Shown here: positions 26,278-35,003 of the stretch, piece by piece
Layout of the letters: the number at the start of each line of letters is the position of its first letter
How positions within the stretch are numbered: position 1 is the stretch's first letter
DNA from: Lysinibacillus antri
Lineage (GTDB): Bacteria > Bacillota > Bacilli > Bacillales_A > Planococcaceae
Reading direction: 5' to 3'
Assembly (NCBI RefSeq): GCF_003977595.1
Contig: NZ_RYYR01000014.1
Coordinates: 1-64,000 of the forward strand
Length of the DNA stretch: 64,000 nt
Position numbers and translations under genes: made by a program
The notes under the pieces: generated by a model
The model's database searches: none
What the model was told of the DNA's origin: nothing
Seen by the model: the letters and a program-made list of their open reading frames with translations, nothing else

Positions 26278-28117
26278 TTGCTTTAACTCCTTCGTTTTGC
26301 TTATCAAGTTGTTTGATATATTGCATTAATTGTATTGTTAAATCGTAACGTAAAAATGGTGTAATTAAATAAATACCATTAAAGTGTTTCGTAGCCGTAT
26401 CAAGCAATTCTTTTGCAATTGCTACACCTTCAGCTGCTTCACGTACTTTATCCCCTTCGCATGCCTTCATTCTTTCTAACACTTCATCAGATAATTTAAT
26501 ACCTGGCACTTCATGATGTAAAAACTCAGCACTTCTGAAACTTGTTAGTGGCATAATCCCAATATAAATTGGAGCTGATAAATGTTTTGTTGCTTCATAA
26601 ATTTCTTCAATTTTCTCTGATGAATATACCGGTTGCGAGATGAAGTAATCCGCACCATGCTCGATTTTTTTCTCTAATCGACTGACTGCGCGATCTAATA
26701 CACGAACATTTGGATTAAATGCAGCTGCAACAGAGAAATTAGCTTTTTTACGTAACGCTTTACCTGAAAAGGAAATTCCCTCATTTAGTTGTTTAATTAA
26801 AGATACTAATTCCATAGAAGACACATCATAAACGCTTGTTGCACCAGGGAAATCGCCTACTTTTGTTGGGTCACCCGTTACCGCTAAAATGTCATGAAGT
26901 CCTAATGCATTTAGTCCCATTAGATGAGATTGTAAACCAATTAAATTACGGTCACGGCATGTAATATGAGGCATTGTGCGAATACCGTGTTGCAATTTCA
27001 AAATTGAACCCATCGCAATATTACTGATACGTGGCGAAGCTAATGAATTATCCGCCATCATAATAATATCGGCCCCTTCATTATAAAGAGACTTTGCACC
27101 TTCAACGAATCCGTCAATTTCTAAATGACGCGGTGTATCTAGTTCAACAATCACCGAACGCTCACGCTTCACTTTTTCATGGAGTGGTTCTTGTCTTGTA
27201 GGGTCTGGTTCTTGAATAGATACAATTTGTTGTTGCTTCGCTTGTTTTTCCTCTAATGGTGTTAATTTTTCTAATTGTTTTTTTACGGCTTCGATATGTT
27301 TTGGCGTTGTACCACAGCATCCTCCGATTAACCGAACTCCTTGGTTGCGCAATTGAATCGCTGCACGTGCAAAATAATCTATTTCAGATTCATAGATGAC
27401 ACGACCTTCATCAATATCTAATAAGGAAGCATTTGGGTACGCAGATAAAAAGGCTTTTTGTGGTAATTCAACACCTTCAAATGCTTGAATTGTATGGTGT
27501 GGACCTAAACGACAATTCACCCCAACAATATCGGCTCCAAGTCTTTCTAATTCTTGTAGTGCATCATTTAACAGCATGCCATTTTGCAAAACACCTGGTT
27601 CATGCATGGACACCTGTGCAATAATCGGCAAGCTCGTTAAATCGCGTAACATTTTAATTGTTTCAGTAAGCTCTTCAAAATCGTAATACGTCTCAAGCAA
27701 TAAACCATCGATTTGCCCTTGTATTAAAATTTCTGCTTGCTCACGAATCGCATCTAAAATTTCGTTCAAAGTTGCTTCATTTTTTCGTACACCACGAATT
27801 CCACCAATCGAACCGATGACGAACTGGTTCCCACTTGATGCCGCATTTTTCGCTAACCTTACCGCTGCTTCGTTAATTTCTTGAACTTTTGATTCTAGTC
27901 CGTAACGCGCTAGCTTAATGACATTGGCTCCATATGTATTCGTTTGGATCACATCTGCTCCAGCTGCAATATATTCACTATGAATCTTTTCAATTAATTC
28001 TGGTCTTACAATATTCATCTCTTCATGACAATGATCCAGTCCATATGAATATAACAACGTACCCATTGCGCCGTCTGCTGTTAATACCTTTGATTTCAAC
28101 GCTTCAAGTAGACCCAT
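26270..28117 (-). CDS. yitJ: bifunctional homocysteine S-methyltransferase / methylenetetrahydrofolate reductase
   Basis: 615 residues. N-terminal homocysteine methyltransferase domain with GADVIQTNTYGAN and zinc motif GGCCGTTPKH (about 265), C-terminal MetF-type flavin reductase (DILAVTGDPTKVGDFPGA, FISQPVYS). It supplies methyltetrahydrofolate for MetH encoded next to it. ATG start with TAGGAG upstream. The gene lies behind a SAM-I riboswitch. Between the riboswitch terminator and the gene is a fragment of the GCTAGACA repeat family. Confidence 0.95.
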   Translation of the reverse strand: MGLLEALKSKVLTADGAMGTLLYSYGLDHCHEEMNIVRPELIEKIHSEYIAAGADVIQTNTYGANVIKLARYGLESKVQEINEAAVRLAKNAASSGNQFVIGSIGGIRGVRKNEATLNEILDAIREQAEILIQGQIDGLLLETYYDFEELTETIKMLRDLTSLPIIAQVSMHEPGVLQNGMLLNDALQELERLGADIVGVNCRLGPHHTIQAFEGVELPQKAFLSAYPNASLLDIDEGRVIYESEIDYFARAAIQLRNQGVRLIGGCCGTTPKHIEAVKKQLEKLTPLEEKQAKQQQIVSIQEPDPTRQEPLHEKVKRERSVIVELDTPRHLEIDGFVEGAKSLYNEGADIIMMADNSLASPRISNIAMGSILKLQHGIRTMPHITCRDRNLIGLQSHLMGLNALGLHDILAVTGDPTKVGDFPGATSVYDVSSMELVSLIKQLNEGISFSGKALRKKANFSVAAAFNPNVRVLDRAVSRLEKKIEHGADYFISQPVYSSEKIEEIYEATKHLSAPIYIGIMPLTSFRSAEFLHHEVPGIKLSDEVLERMKACEGDKVREAAEGVAIAKELLDTATKHFNGIYLITPFLRYDLTIQLMQYIKQLDKQNEGVKANV

Positions 28118-28162
28118 TTTTTCATCTCCTAAATAAATATACTTTAAAAAATTTTCCGACTT

Positions 28163-28210
28163 ATTAGAAAAGCGTAAGGCGCTCGCCCAGATCTTGATAA
28201 ACTAGATGAA
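28163..28210 (+). repeat. fragment of GCTAGACA-family repeat in yitJ leader
   Basis: TTAGAAAAGCGTAAGGCGCTCGCCCAG starts like the copies at 9596 and 48482 but is cut short. It lies inside the mRNA leader, after the riboswitch terminator. Confidence 0.55.
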
Positions 28211-28241
28211 TCAAACGCCACACTCTCAATTTTATAACAAA

Positions 28242-28271
28242 TAAAAAGCCCTCTTTTTTTGAAAGAAGGCT
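28242..28271 (-). terminator. SAM riboswitch terminator
   Basis: AAGCCTTCTTT pairs with AAAGAGGGCTT (11 bp, one G-T), followed by TTTTTAT on the minus strand. Confidence 0.9.
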
Positions 28272-28294
28272 TGTAATCTTTATCTGATTTCCTC

Positions 28295-28389
28295 CTTATC
28301 TATCGGCTATCGCCTGCTGGATTTAGCACCTTACGATTCGTTGGTTGCTGAAGCTTCATAGGGCCAGTCCCTCAACTTCTCTTGATAAG
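28295..28389 (-). promoter_or_regulatory. SAM-I (S-box) riboswitch upstream of yitJ-metH
   Basis: Minus strand: P1 CTTATC/GATAAG, then AGAGAAGTTGAGGGACTGGC, the GCTTCAGCAACC segment, and AAGGTGCTAAATCCAGCAGG, all S-box hallmarks, then the terminator at 28242. SAM binding should stop transcription of the methionine synthesis genes. Confidence 0.96.
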
Positions 28390-28411
28390 TGTTATTAATA
28401 TGTTAAATTGA

Positions 28412-28440
28412 ATCATATCTGTTAATTCCGATTTAGTCAA
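28412..28440 (-). promoter_or_regulatory. yitJ-metH promoter (sigma A)
   Basis: TTGACT (28440-28435), 17 bp, TATGAT (28417-28412) on the minus strand, directly before the SAM aptamer. Confidence 0.75.
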
Positions 28441-28471
28441 TATAGTTTACAGATTTTTATAATAAATCGTA

Positions 28472-29863
28472 CTACTTCAACGCTTTTATTACTTTTTCTG
28501 CAGTATTTTTACCATTTCCAATACAAGCACCAATACCGACACCGAAATAAGAACAGCCTGCAATAAAGACATTCGGATAGTTCTTTTCCATATCTTCAAT
28601 GGTCTCTTGCAACGCCTCATTATGCGCAAGGTCATACTTTGGCATCGCATCAATCCACTTTTCAATATTAACAACGATTGGTTTCTCTTCAATATTCAAG
28701 CTAAGACGGATATCCTCTAACGCTACTTGTGTTAGCTCTTCATCAGACATTGCAACTAGCTCTTCATATTTTGGGTTATTACTTTTGTAAAATAACCGAA
28801 CTAATAGCTTTCCATTATGAGACGTATGTTTCCATTTACGACTTGTCCATGTTGAAGCATTACAAACAAGATCGCTATTATGCGATACAATAAACCCTGT
28901 ACCATCTTTTGGTAGCACAGTATCCGGAATATCAAACCCTAAATACATTGTGATAGCAGAGCCGTTTGTAAATTTACCGAAATTACGATCTAATTGCGAA
29001 TCATTTAGTATACTTCGAACGACTGTATTTGGAACTGCAAGGACCACGACATCAGCGTAAATACTTTCTCCATTATTAAATGTCACTTCATAGCCATGAT
29101 CAATTTTTAAAATTCTTTCGGTTGAAGTATTTTTGTAGAATTCAACCTCTGGAAGTAATTCCTCTAATCGATTCATTAATGAAGATAATCCGTTTCGGAA
29201 AGATATGAATTTTTTATTCGCTGCTTGTTCAAACTGTTCTCGATTCGCCTCGAAACCTTTCATAATACTACCATAGTCATTTTTATAATCTACTAAGTAG
29301 GGGAGTGTAGAAGCCAGCGATAGTTGATATAAATCTCCTGAATAAACACCGGCTAATACTGGTGCGATTTGTTTTTCTACAATTTCTTTCCCCAAAAAGT
29401 ATTCTAAAAACTCACCAATAGAACTTTCTTTCGTAAACTTCGTGTTTGGTAGTTCCGAATCTTTTAAAGCTCGTTTTTTCCCTTCATTTGAAATTAATGT
29501 ACTTGCATACAAAGAATCCAAACTCATAGGGATTCCAAAGGTCGATCCTGCTGGAATAGCATGTAGCTCATTATTTGTATGTATGTAGGATATTCCAGTT
29601 TCGTTATATACAAGCTCTGATTCAAATTCCAGCTCTTTTATAAGGTTAAGCACACTAGGATGACGTGCAACCATTGAGTCTGCTCCTGTTTCCATAATAA
29701 ATCCATGCTCTTGAATCGAATGCATTTTACCACCAAGATAAGCATTCTTCTCTGCCAATACAAGACGAACAGGCATGTTCATTTTCTCGGCTTGCCTCTT
29801 TAAATAATGCATTGTGCAAAGGCCCGTTATCCCTCCACCAACAACAACAACAGTTTTCATCAT
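28472..29863 (-). CDS. hemY: coproporphyrinogen III oxidase, HemY/CgoX type
   Basis: 463 residues. N-terminal FAD motif VVVGGGITGLCTMHYL, LGGKM, the ETGADSMVAR segment, and C-terminal AGCSYFGVGIGACIGNG closing the flavin fold. It is the oxygen-dependent enzyme that oxidises coproporphyrinogen in the Gram-positive haem route. Two ATGs in tandem (29863 and 29860) follow GGGAG; either may be used. hemE and hemH, its usual partners, are not next to it here; hemAT is. Confidence 0.93.
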   Translation of the reverse strand: MMKTVVVVGGGITGLCTMHYLKRQAEKMNMPVRLVLAEKNAYLGGKMHSIQEHGFIMETGADSMVARHPSVLNLIKELEFESELVYNETGISYIHTNNELHAIPAGSTFGIPMSLDSLYASTLISNEGKKRALKDSELPNTKFTKESSIGEFLEYFLGKEIVEKQIAPVLAGVYSGDLYQLSLASTLPYLVDYKNDYGSIMKGFEANREQFEQAANKKFISFRNGLSSLMNRLEELLPEVEFYKNTSTERILKIDHGYEVTFNNGESIYADVVVLAVPNTVVRSILNDSQLDRNFGKFTNGSAITMYLGFDIPDTVLPKDGTGFIVSHNSDLVCNASTWTSRKWKHTSHNGKLLVRLFYKSNNPKYEELVAMSDEELTQVALEDIRLSLNIEEKPIVVNIEKWIDAMPKYDLAHNEALQETIEDMEKNYPNVFIAGCSYFGVGIGACIGNGKNTAEKVIKALK

Positions 29864-29958
29864 TACAACTCCCTACACGCTCAAAAATATTCTCCTCTCT
29901 AGTATAAACCTTTTCACAGAAAAGTAACTGCTTGAATGTATTACAATATTTAGACAGA

Positions 29959-30109
29959 AGGGAGCGTCCGAAAAGTGATTTTCGAGCGCTCCCTTTGCGA
30001 CGAGGATGTAACAATTTATTGTTACTACCGCAGGAGTAAAGATTTTTAACAATATTATACCACCAGAAGTATAGGTGCCCGGAAAGTGTAATGCTTTCTG
30101 GACACCCCA
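29959..30109 (+). repeat. structured dispersed repeat A, copy 2
   Basis: Same layout as 22670-22824: first hairpin GGGAGCG/CGCTCCC, constant TTTGCGACGAGGATG, ATTTATTGTTACTACCGCAG, and last hairpin GGTGTCC/GGGCACC (minus reading). Ends 35 nt before the hemAT stop. A 127-codon open frame over it is judged a shadow. Confidence 0.85.
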
Positions 30110-30143
30110 TTCTAAATTAAGATATAAAGTTAAGCACCCGAAT

Positions 30144-31433
30144 TCACTCTAAATCCTTTGCTACTAATGCTAATTGATCTGCAGAGTAAGTTACTTCATT
30201 AAAGGATGAAGCTAATTCACTAATTACTCCATGTAATCGCTCAATTTCTTTTTTCATTAATTCACTTTGTACCTTTGATTCATTTACGACATTTAAAATT
30301 TGAGAAAATTGCTCTTCAGTTTCGTTCATACTCTTTTCACCTAACTGAACTTCCTCATTTACTCTTTCTAGCAAATCAACCAAGTTTATAGTGTGTTCCT
30401 TATTCTTACTCAAAAGATGTTCTACCGATTCAACCGACTGTTTCGTTTGATCCGAAAGTTTTCTCACTTCTTCTGCTACAACGCTAAATCCTTTTCCATA
30501 CTCTCCTGCCCTAGCCGCTTCAATGGAGGCATTTAGTGATAACAGATTGGTTTGGTCGGCAATCCCTGTGACAATCCCTATAATCGTTTCCATATCATTG
30601 GTCACCCTTAATAAATCACTAATATTAGATGAAATGTCGTCTATAGTATTTCGTATACTTAACATATTTTGATGTTGATTGACTATTTTTATTTTACCAA
30701 CTTTCGCTTTTTCTTCAGCTGAAATTGATAACTCTGCCGTTTTCATAGCATAACTCGTCATCTCTTGAGATTGATCATTAATTAAATGAAAGGTTACATT
30801 TGTTTGTTCAGAAACAGTAGCTAGACTTTCAGTAGATTTTATAATGGATTGGCTGATTTGCTCCTTTTGTCGTTGGATTTGCACTTTATAAGCCTCTACC
30901 ACATTTTCAAATTCTTCTAGAACAAGTTGTTGTTCGAAAGTGCACATTTTCGTTATCGCTCTAATTAAATATAATTGGTCGTTTGGATCCTTTACATCTT
31001 GATGGACTATTTCAATAATGGTTATCAATAAATTTTGAAATGCGCCGATGTACCATTGTGTTTTTAAACCGATTCTTACATGGACTTGCGCGATTCTCTT
31101 CCGTTTTTCAAAAAACTCTTTATTAATAACCCCATTGAACATATCTAAAACATGGTTCCTTAAGGTTACTTTTAGTTTATCTACTGAACTATTTCTATCA
31201 ATGATTTGAATTAAAGAATCTTCAACATAAAGTGCGTTATAAAAATGATCTACAACCGTATGAATTTTTTCTTGTATATACGGTTTGAACACTTTTAAAT
31301 ATTTCAAATCTTGCTCAGTCAGATTGAGCAATTGCAATTGATTTGTATATTTTGTCTGAGTCGTATCAATCTCAACCTTAATATCATTCAGATTCATCGA
31401 AGTTGGTTTGCGCATTTTATTAAATAGCACCAT
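30144..31433 (-). CDS. hemAT: haem-based aerotaxis transducer
   Basis: 429 residues, a soluble chemoreceptor with no membrane segment. The N-terminal globin sensor (about 20-190) has the proximal haem His in AQVHVRIGL (about 117); the C-terminal MCP signalling domain has [24 protein letters not shown] hairpin tip. It senses oxygen and signals to CheA. Start ATG with AGAAGTG upstream. A SigD-like promoter is visible, fitting a chemotaxis gene. Confidence 0.93.
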   Translation of the reverse strand: MVLFNKMRKPTSMNLNDIKVEIDTTQTKYTNQLQLLNLTEQDLKYLKVFKPYIQEKIHTVVDHFYNALYVEDSLIQIIDRNSSVDKLKVTLRNHVLDMFNGVINKEFFEKRKRIAQVHVRIGLKTQWYIGAFQNLLITIIEIVHQDVKDPNDQLYLIRAITKMCTFEQQLVLEEFENVVEAYKVQIQRQKEQISQSIIKSTESLATVSEQTNVTFHLINDQSQEMTSYAMKTAELSISAEEKAKVGKIKIVNQHQNMLSIRNTIDDISSNISDLLRVTNDMETIIGIVTGIADQTNLLSLNASIEAARAGEYGKGFSVVAEEVRKLSDQTKQSVESVEHLLSKNKEHTINLVDLLERVNEEVQLGEKSMNETEEQFSQILNVVNESKVQSELMKKEIERLHGVISELASSFNEVTYSADQLALVAKDLE

Positions 31434-31458
31434 TCACACTTCTTTCAAAAGTATTTTT

Positions 31459-31484
31459 ATATCTGCCTAGATCAAGCTTCTTAA
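31459..31484 (-). promoter_or_regulatory. possible SigD promoter of hemAT
   Basis: GCAGATAT (31466-31459, consensus GCCGATAT) with TTAA 14 bp upstream (consensus TAAA at 15) on the minus strand. The -10 match is good, the -35 weak. Confidence 0.4.
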
Positions 31485-31663
31485 AGCGAGGGGTTTCCTT
31501 TCCCAAACTTAGGAGTAGCAGTGTTCTTGCAAAATGAACTCGATATCAGAAGAAATTGATACTTATTTTATATTCAACAGCATGATTCAATAGTCCAGTT
31601 TATTTTGCTGAAATTATTTTTAAACTTACATTATAATGTAATATTTGTAGATTTAATGTAAAT

Positions 31664-31690
31664 AAAAAACTCTCGGAAATCCTCCGAAAG
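31664..31690 (-). terminator. terminator after Sel1-repeat gene
   Basis: CTTTCGGA/TCCGAGAG (8 bp, one G-T), then TTTTTT on the minus strand. Confidence 0.85.
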
Positions 31691-31692
31691 CT

Positions 31693-32565
31693 TTAATCGA
31701 TCCTATTCATTTGATTCATTGCTAACTTGCGCCACTTAGCTGCTGTTTTTTTATTCTTCGGTACATCAATACCATGTTCATAAATCAAAGCAATGTTTAG
31801 TTTAGATTGATAATCCCCAAGAAGTGCCGCTTTTTTATAGTAGTATAGTGCTTTTTTTCCGTTTCTAGGGACACCCATACCATTTTCATATAAAAAGCCT
31901 AGATTAAAAATTGCATCTATATGGTGGGAAGCTGCTGCCTTTTCAAACCACTCAAGTGCAAGTGGAATATTTTTCTCTTGGCCAAGTAAACCATCTAAGA
32001 AAATGGACCCTATGCGATATTGGGCATCTTCATACCCTGCTTTTGCTGATTTCATATAATATTCAAAAGCTTTTTCATCCTCTATTGTAATTCCGATTCC
32101 TTGCTCATACATGATGCCAAGGGTAAACATTGCTTCCATTACATTGTTTGCGGCAGCTTTTTGAAACCAAATGAACGCTTCTTTCTCATTAACTGGAACA
32201 CCTTCACCATTTAAATACATATCCGCTAAATTATTTGCAGCATCTGCATGACCATTTTCTGCTGCTTCCTTATATAAATGAAAAGCTTCTGTGTAATCTT
32301 CTTTTACCCCTAATCCTTCAAAGTAGCAATTAGCCAGTTCATACATAGCCGTTGTATTTCCAATATCTGCAGCCTTCTTATACCATTCTACGCCATATCG
32401 ATGTTGGTCACATAAACAATAAATATGGGCAACTTCTAGCATCGCCTCAACATGACCAGCTAATGCAGGTTGATAGAGCGTAATAGCTTCTTGTATTTCT
32501 TCATCAGTAAATAGATGGAAATTTTCATGTATTAATTGCTCAAATCCAGCAGAACTATTAGACAA
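31693..32565 (-). CDS. Sel1-like (TPR) repeat protein
   Basis: 290 residues made of about six Sel1-like repeats of 36 residues, for example AMYELANCYFEGLGVKEDYT and AANNLADMYLNGEGVPVNEK. Such alpha-solenoids bind partner proteins; no enzyme domain, signal or membrane segment is seen, so it is probably cytosolic. The start is TTG at 32565 with AAAGGTG 9 nt upstream. It lies alone between hemAT and the LysR gene. The partner is unknown. Confidence 0.88.
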   Translation of the reverse strand: MSNSSAGFEQLIHENFHLFTDEEIQEAITLYQPALAGHVEAMLEVAHIYCLCDQHRYGVEWYKKAADIGNTTAMYELANCYFEGLGVKEDYTEAFHLYKEAAENGHADAANNLADMYLNGEGVPVNEKEAFIWFQKAAANNVMEAMFTLGIMYEQGIGITIEDEKAFEYYMKSAKAGYEDAQYRIGSIFLDGLLGQEKNIPLALEWFEKAAASHHIDAIFNLGFLYENGMGVPRNGKKALYYYKKAALLGDYQSKLNIALIYEHGIDVPKNKKTAAKWRKLAMNQMNRID

Positions 32566-32617
32566 AGTAATCTACACCTTTATAAGTTTATATATTTCAC
32601 TAATGATTTGGGATTGG

Positions 32618-33502
32618 TTATTTCCCCTTATAAATTTCAACTAAATACTCTTTAAATTGGGTAGCTGCAGGTGATAAATAACGTCCCTCTACCCACGATA
32701 CACCAATTCTCCTTTCACAAATTGGGTCACTCACACGAATTTTACAAATATTGTACTCGTTTATTCCTTTTATATTCGGGATGAGCGAAACACCTAGTCC
32801 AGCCCCAACAAATCCAGCAACTGTATGCATTTCTTCCCCTTCGTAGGTAATATTTGTTGTAATACCCGCCTCGTTTAAAAACTTATCCACGATTTGACGA
32901 AGTGCATTTCCTTGTTTAATTGAAACAAACGGCTCACCTTTTATTTCTTCTAATCTTATGGATTCCCTTTTTGCAAAACGATGATTCTTAGGAACAATGA
33001 CAAATAATTCTTCACTCCATAGCTCAATCCAATCGATTTTTACTGCCTTTGATTCAATTCGTTGCGATAAACATAAATCAATAGCTCCTTCTTCTAGTCT
33101 TTTCAGCAAGTTAAAAGAAGCTGCTTGCGTTAAGGAAAATTTCATATTTGGATACTTTCGCGGGATTTTTGCCATTAATTCCGGGACCACTTCCATCCCA
33201 AGCGAATGAATAAATCCAAAAGCGACTTCACCATAACCTGGCATGACGAGTCCGCCAATTTCTTGGTGCGCTCTTTCATACTCCTCTAATATGATATCAA
33301 CACTTTTTAAGAATAGTTTGCCATAGCGATTTAATGTAATGGAGCGTCCTTGTCGGTCAAAAAGAGGTACCCCAATTTTATTTTCAATATTTGAAATGGA
33401 TTTACTTAACGCAGGTTGAGAAATGTTCAATTCTTCTGCAGCATGGGTCATATGTTGCATCTGAGCAACAACTTTAAAATACTCTAGTTGCTGAATCTCC
33501 AT
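32618..33502 (-). CDS. LysR family transcriptional regulator
   Basis: 294 residues. N-terminal winged helix (MEIQQLEYFKVVAQMQHMTH ... AAEELNISQPALSKSISNIE) and a C-terminal periplasmic-binding-like effector domain (DLCLSQRI, GFVGAGLGVSLIPNI). It is divergent from the esterase gene at 33699 with 196 bp between them, and LysR proteins often control the divergent neighbour. The effector is unknown. Confidence 0.92.
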   Translation of the reverse strand: MEIQQLEYFKVVAQMQHMTHAAEELNISQPALSKSISNIENKIGVPLFDRQGRSITLNRYGKLFLKSVDIILEEYERAHQEIGGLVMPGYGEVAFGFIHSLGMEVVPELMAKIPRKYPNMKFSLTQAASFNLLKRLEEGAIDLCLSQRIESKAVKIDWIELWSEELFVIVPKNHRFAKRESIRLEEIKGEPFVSIKQGNALRQIVDKFLNEAGITTNITYEGEEMHTVAGFVGAGLGVSLIPNIKGINEYNICKIRVSDPICERRIGVSWVEGRYLSPAATQFKEYLVEIYKGK

Positions 33503-33698
33503 TTTGAATACCTCTTTCTAATTGATAACTTTTAGTAATCATAATGATAAAAACAATAGATTGTACTTATGTATTCGTTAACCCTATAATAAGCTTAATC
33601 AATAGATTTGAATATCAAAATTCACTAAAAAAAACAACTAGAAAACGAAAATATTCGATTGTTTGTCACAATCAAGTTCAAAAAGGAGACAAATTCAA

Positions 33699-34445
33699 AT
33701 GAAAATCATTCCTCCAAAACCATTTACAATTGAGAAAGGTAACCGCGCCGTACTCTTACTTCATGGTTTTACAGGAAACACAAACGATGTAAAACGTTTA
33801 GGTCGATATTTATCTGAACGTAACTACACTGTGCACGCACCATTATATAAAGGGCATGGTGGAGATCCAAAAACATTGATTGAAACAAATCCAATTGAAT
33901 GGTGGAATAGCGTTTTAGAAGGTTACGACGAACTTCGTAATCGTGGCTACGCTGAAATCGCAGTAGCAGGTGTTTCACTTGGTGGTATTTTCTCATTAAA
34001 ACTTGGTGAAGAACGCCCAACAAAAGCGATTGTTGCGATGAGCGCACCAGCATTAGCAAAGAGCACGGATAGTTTACAAGAACGCATTATCGATTACACG
34101 ATTAAATATAAAAAATTATCTGGTACTTTTAACGAACAAGAAGATCAACCACAAGAAATAGCAAAAAAATATGTAATGCCTTCATTATCTTATTTACAAG
34201 GTATGATTAACGATACAAGTTCTAAATTAGAAACAATTCAAACACCCGTTCATATTTTACGCGGACTGCGTGATGATGATTATTATTGCGAAAGTGCTGA
34301 CCTGATTTACAATTCTGTCAAGTCACGCATTAAATCTGTCAAAAGCTTTATCAACTCTGGTCATATTTTAACTTTAGACCAAGAGAAAGAATTAGTATTT
34401 GAAGAAATTTATCATTTCTTCGAAGGTCTAAAATGGAATGAATAA
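33699..34445 (+). CDS. carboxylesterase, alpha/beta hydrolase
   Basis: 248 residues, like Est30-type carboxylesterases. Oxyanion-side motif LLLHGFTGN, nucleophile Ser in GVSLGG (about 95), catalytic Asp probably in RGLRDDDY, and catalytic His in NSGHILTLD near the C terminus. No signal peptide, so cytosolic. ATG at 33699 with AAGGAG 9 nt upstream; the open frame to 33663 lacks a site. It hydrolyses short to medium acyl esters by family; true substrate unknown. Confidence 0.9.
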   Translation: MKIIPPKPFTIEKGNRAVLLLHGFTGNTNDVKRLGRYLSERNYTVHAPLYKGHGGDPKTLIETNPIEWWNSVLEGYDELRNRGYAEIAVAGVSLGGIFSLKLGEERPTKAIVAMSAPALAKSTDSLQERIIDYTIKYKKLSGTFNEQEDQPQEIAKKYVMPSLSYLQGMINDTSSKLETIQTPVHILRGLRDDDYYCESADLIYNSVKSRIKSVKSFINSGHILTLDQEKELVFEEIYHFFEGLKWNE

Positions 34446-34562
34446 TTTTTTTGAATTTCTTGATATGAAATTTGAAAAACTTGTCCATATTACTAATGTA
34501 TCCCCTAGCAAATTCCCCAATTTGCTAATAAAATATATGTCCTAGTGACATACATCCCTTTA
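34446..34562 (+). other. hairpin-rich 3' region after the esterase gene
   Basis: Two small perfect hairpins lie between the gene and its terminator: TAGCAAATT/AATTTGCTA (34506-34527, loop CCCC) and TATGTC/GACATA (34536-34552). No coding pattern. Confidence 0.5.
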
Positions 34563-34614
34563 AAAACAAGTTGCGTTTAAGATCCCCGTCTTAAATTGCA
34601 GCTTGTTTTATTTT
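34563..34614 (+). terminator. terminator downstream of esterase gene
   Basis: AACAAGTTGC and GTTTAAGA pair with TCTTAAAT and GCAGCTTGTT (about 18 bp with one bulge), followed by TTTATTTT. Confidence 0.75.
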
Positions 34615-34657
34615 GAAAAGGAACAGTCCTAAATGATGAAATTTATTGCAATTACAC

Positions 34658-34835
34658 CGGTATTTAACCTAAATTAAGAAAGCGCGGCCTACCACTGTAC
34701 GCCGCGAAAAAAGTACAGAAAGTTTAGTAGGTATTACTAGATGTGAGAGGACCTTTCACAAAGCACAGGGACAAGTCGTAAAGACACGTACAACGTGGCT
34801 TTGCGGCTTGTGTGCTAAGTCCTCTCACTAGACAA
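34658..34835 (+). repeat. structured dispersed repeat B, copy 1
   Basis: Homologous over about 180 bp to 46590-46780 in the opposite orientation. Two hairpins: CGCGGC/GCCGCG (34683-34706), and a long one (34743-34828) closed by GTGAGAGGAC/GTCCTCTCAC, with inner AGCACA/TGTGCT, a 12-bp CAAGTCGTAAAG/CTTTGCGGCTTG stem and a CACG/CGTG tip. Confidence 0.85.
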
Positions 34836-34932
34836 CCATTTTTAGATACTATGTTAGTTTATATTAGAGCTTTTATATAGTTTTTAATCTTCTATTTTAT
34901 CCAAACTCCTAAATCACTTTCTTCCTCAACAG

Positions 34933-34966
34933 AAAAAGGGTAACTCTCATTACAAGAGCACCCTTT
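34933..34966 (-). terminator. terminator after SGNH-SLH gene
   Basis: AAAGGGT/ACCCTTT with inner CTC/GAG, followed on the minus strand by TTCTGTTG; the T tract is short (AAAAA before the stem on the plus strand gives TTTTT). Confidence 0.65.
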
Positions 34967-35003
34967 AAATGTACAGTGATGGATTTTCCTAATTTACTTA
35001 CTA

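Noticed and set aside
29727-30110. 127-codon open frame
   Set aside because: It covers repeat A copy 2 and the 3' side of the hemY start on another frame; Cys/Trp-rich composition is not protein-like.
31485-31660. Riboswitch before hemAT
   Set aside because: Compared with the c-di-GMP, purine, SAM and T-box signatures I know; only a small GGG/CCC hairpin is seen and no core motif matches.
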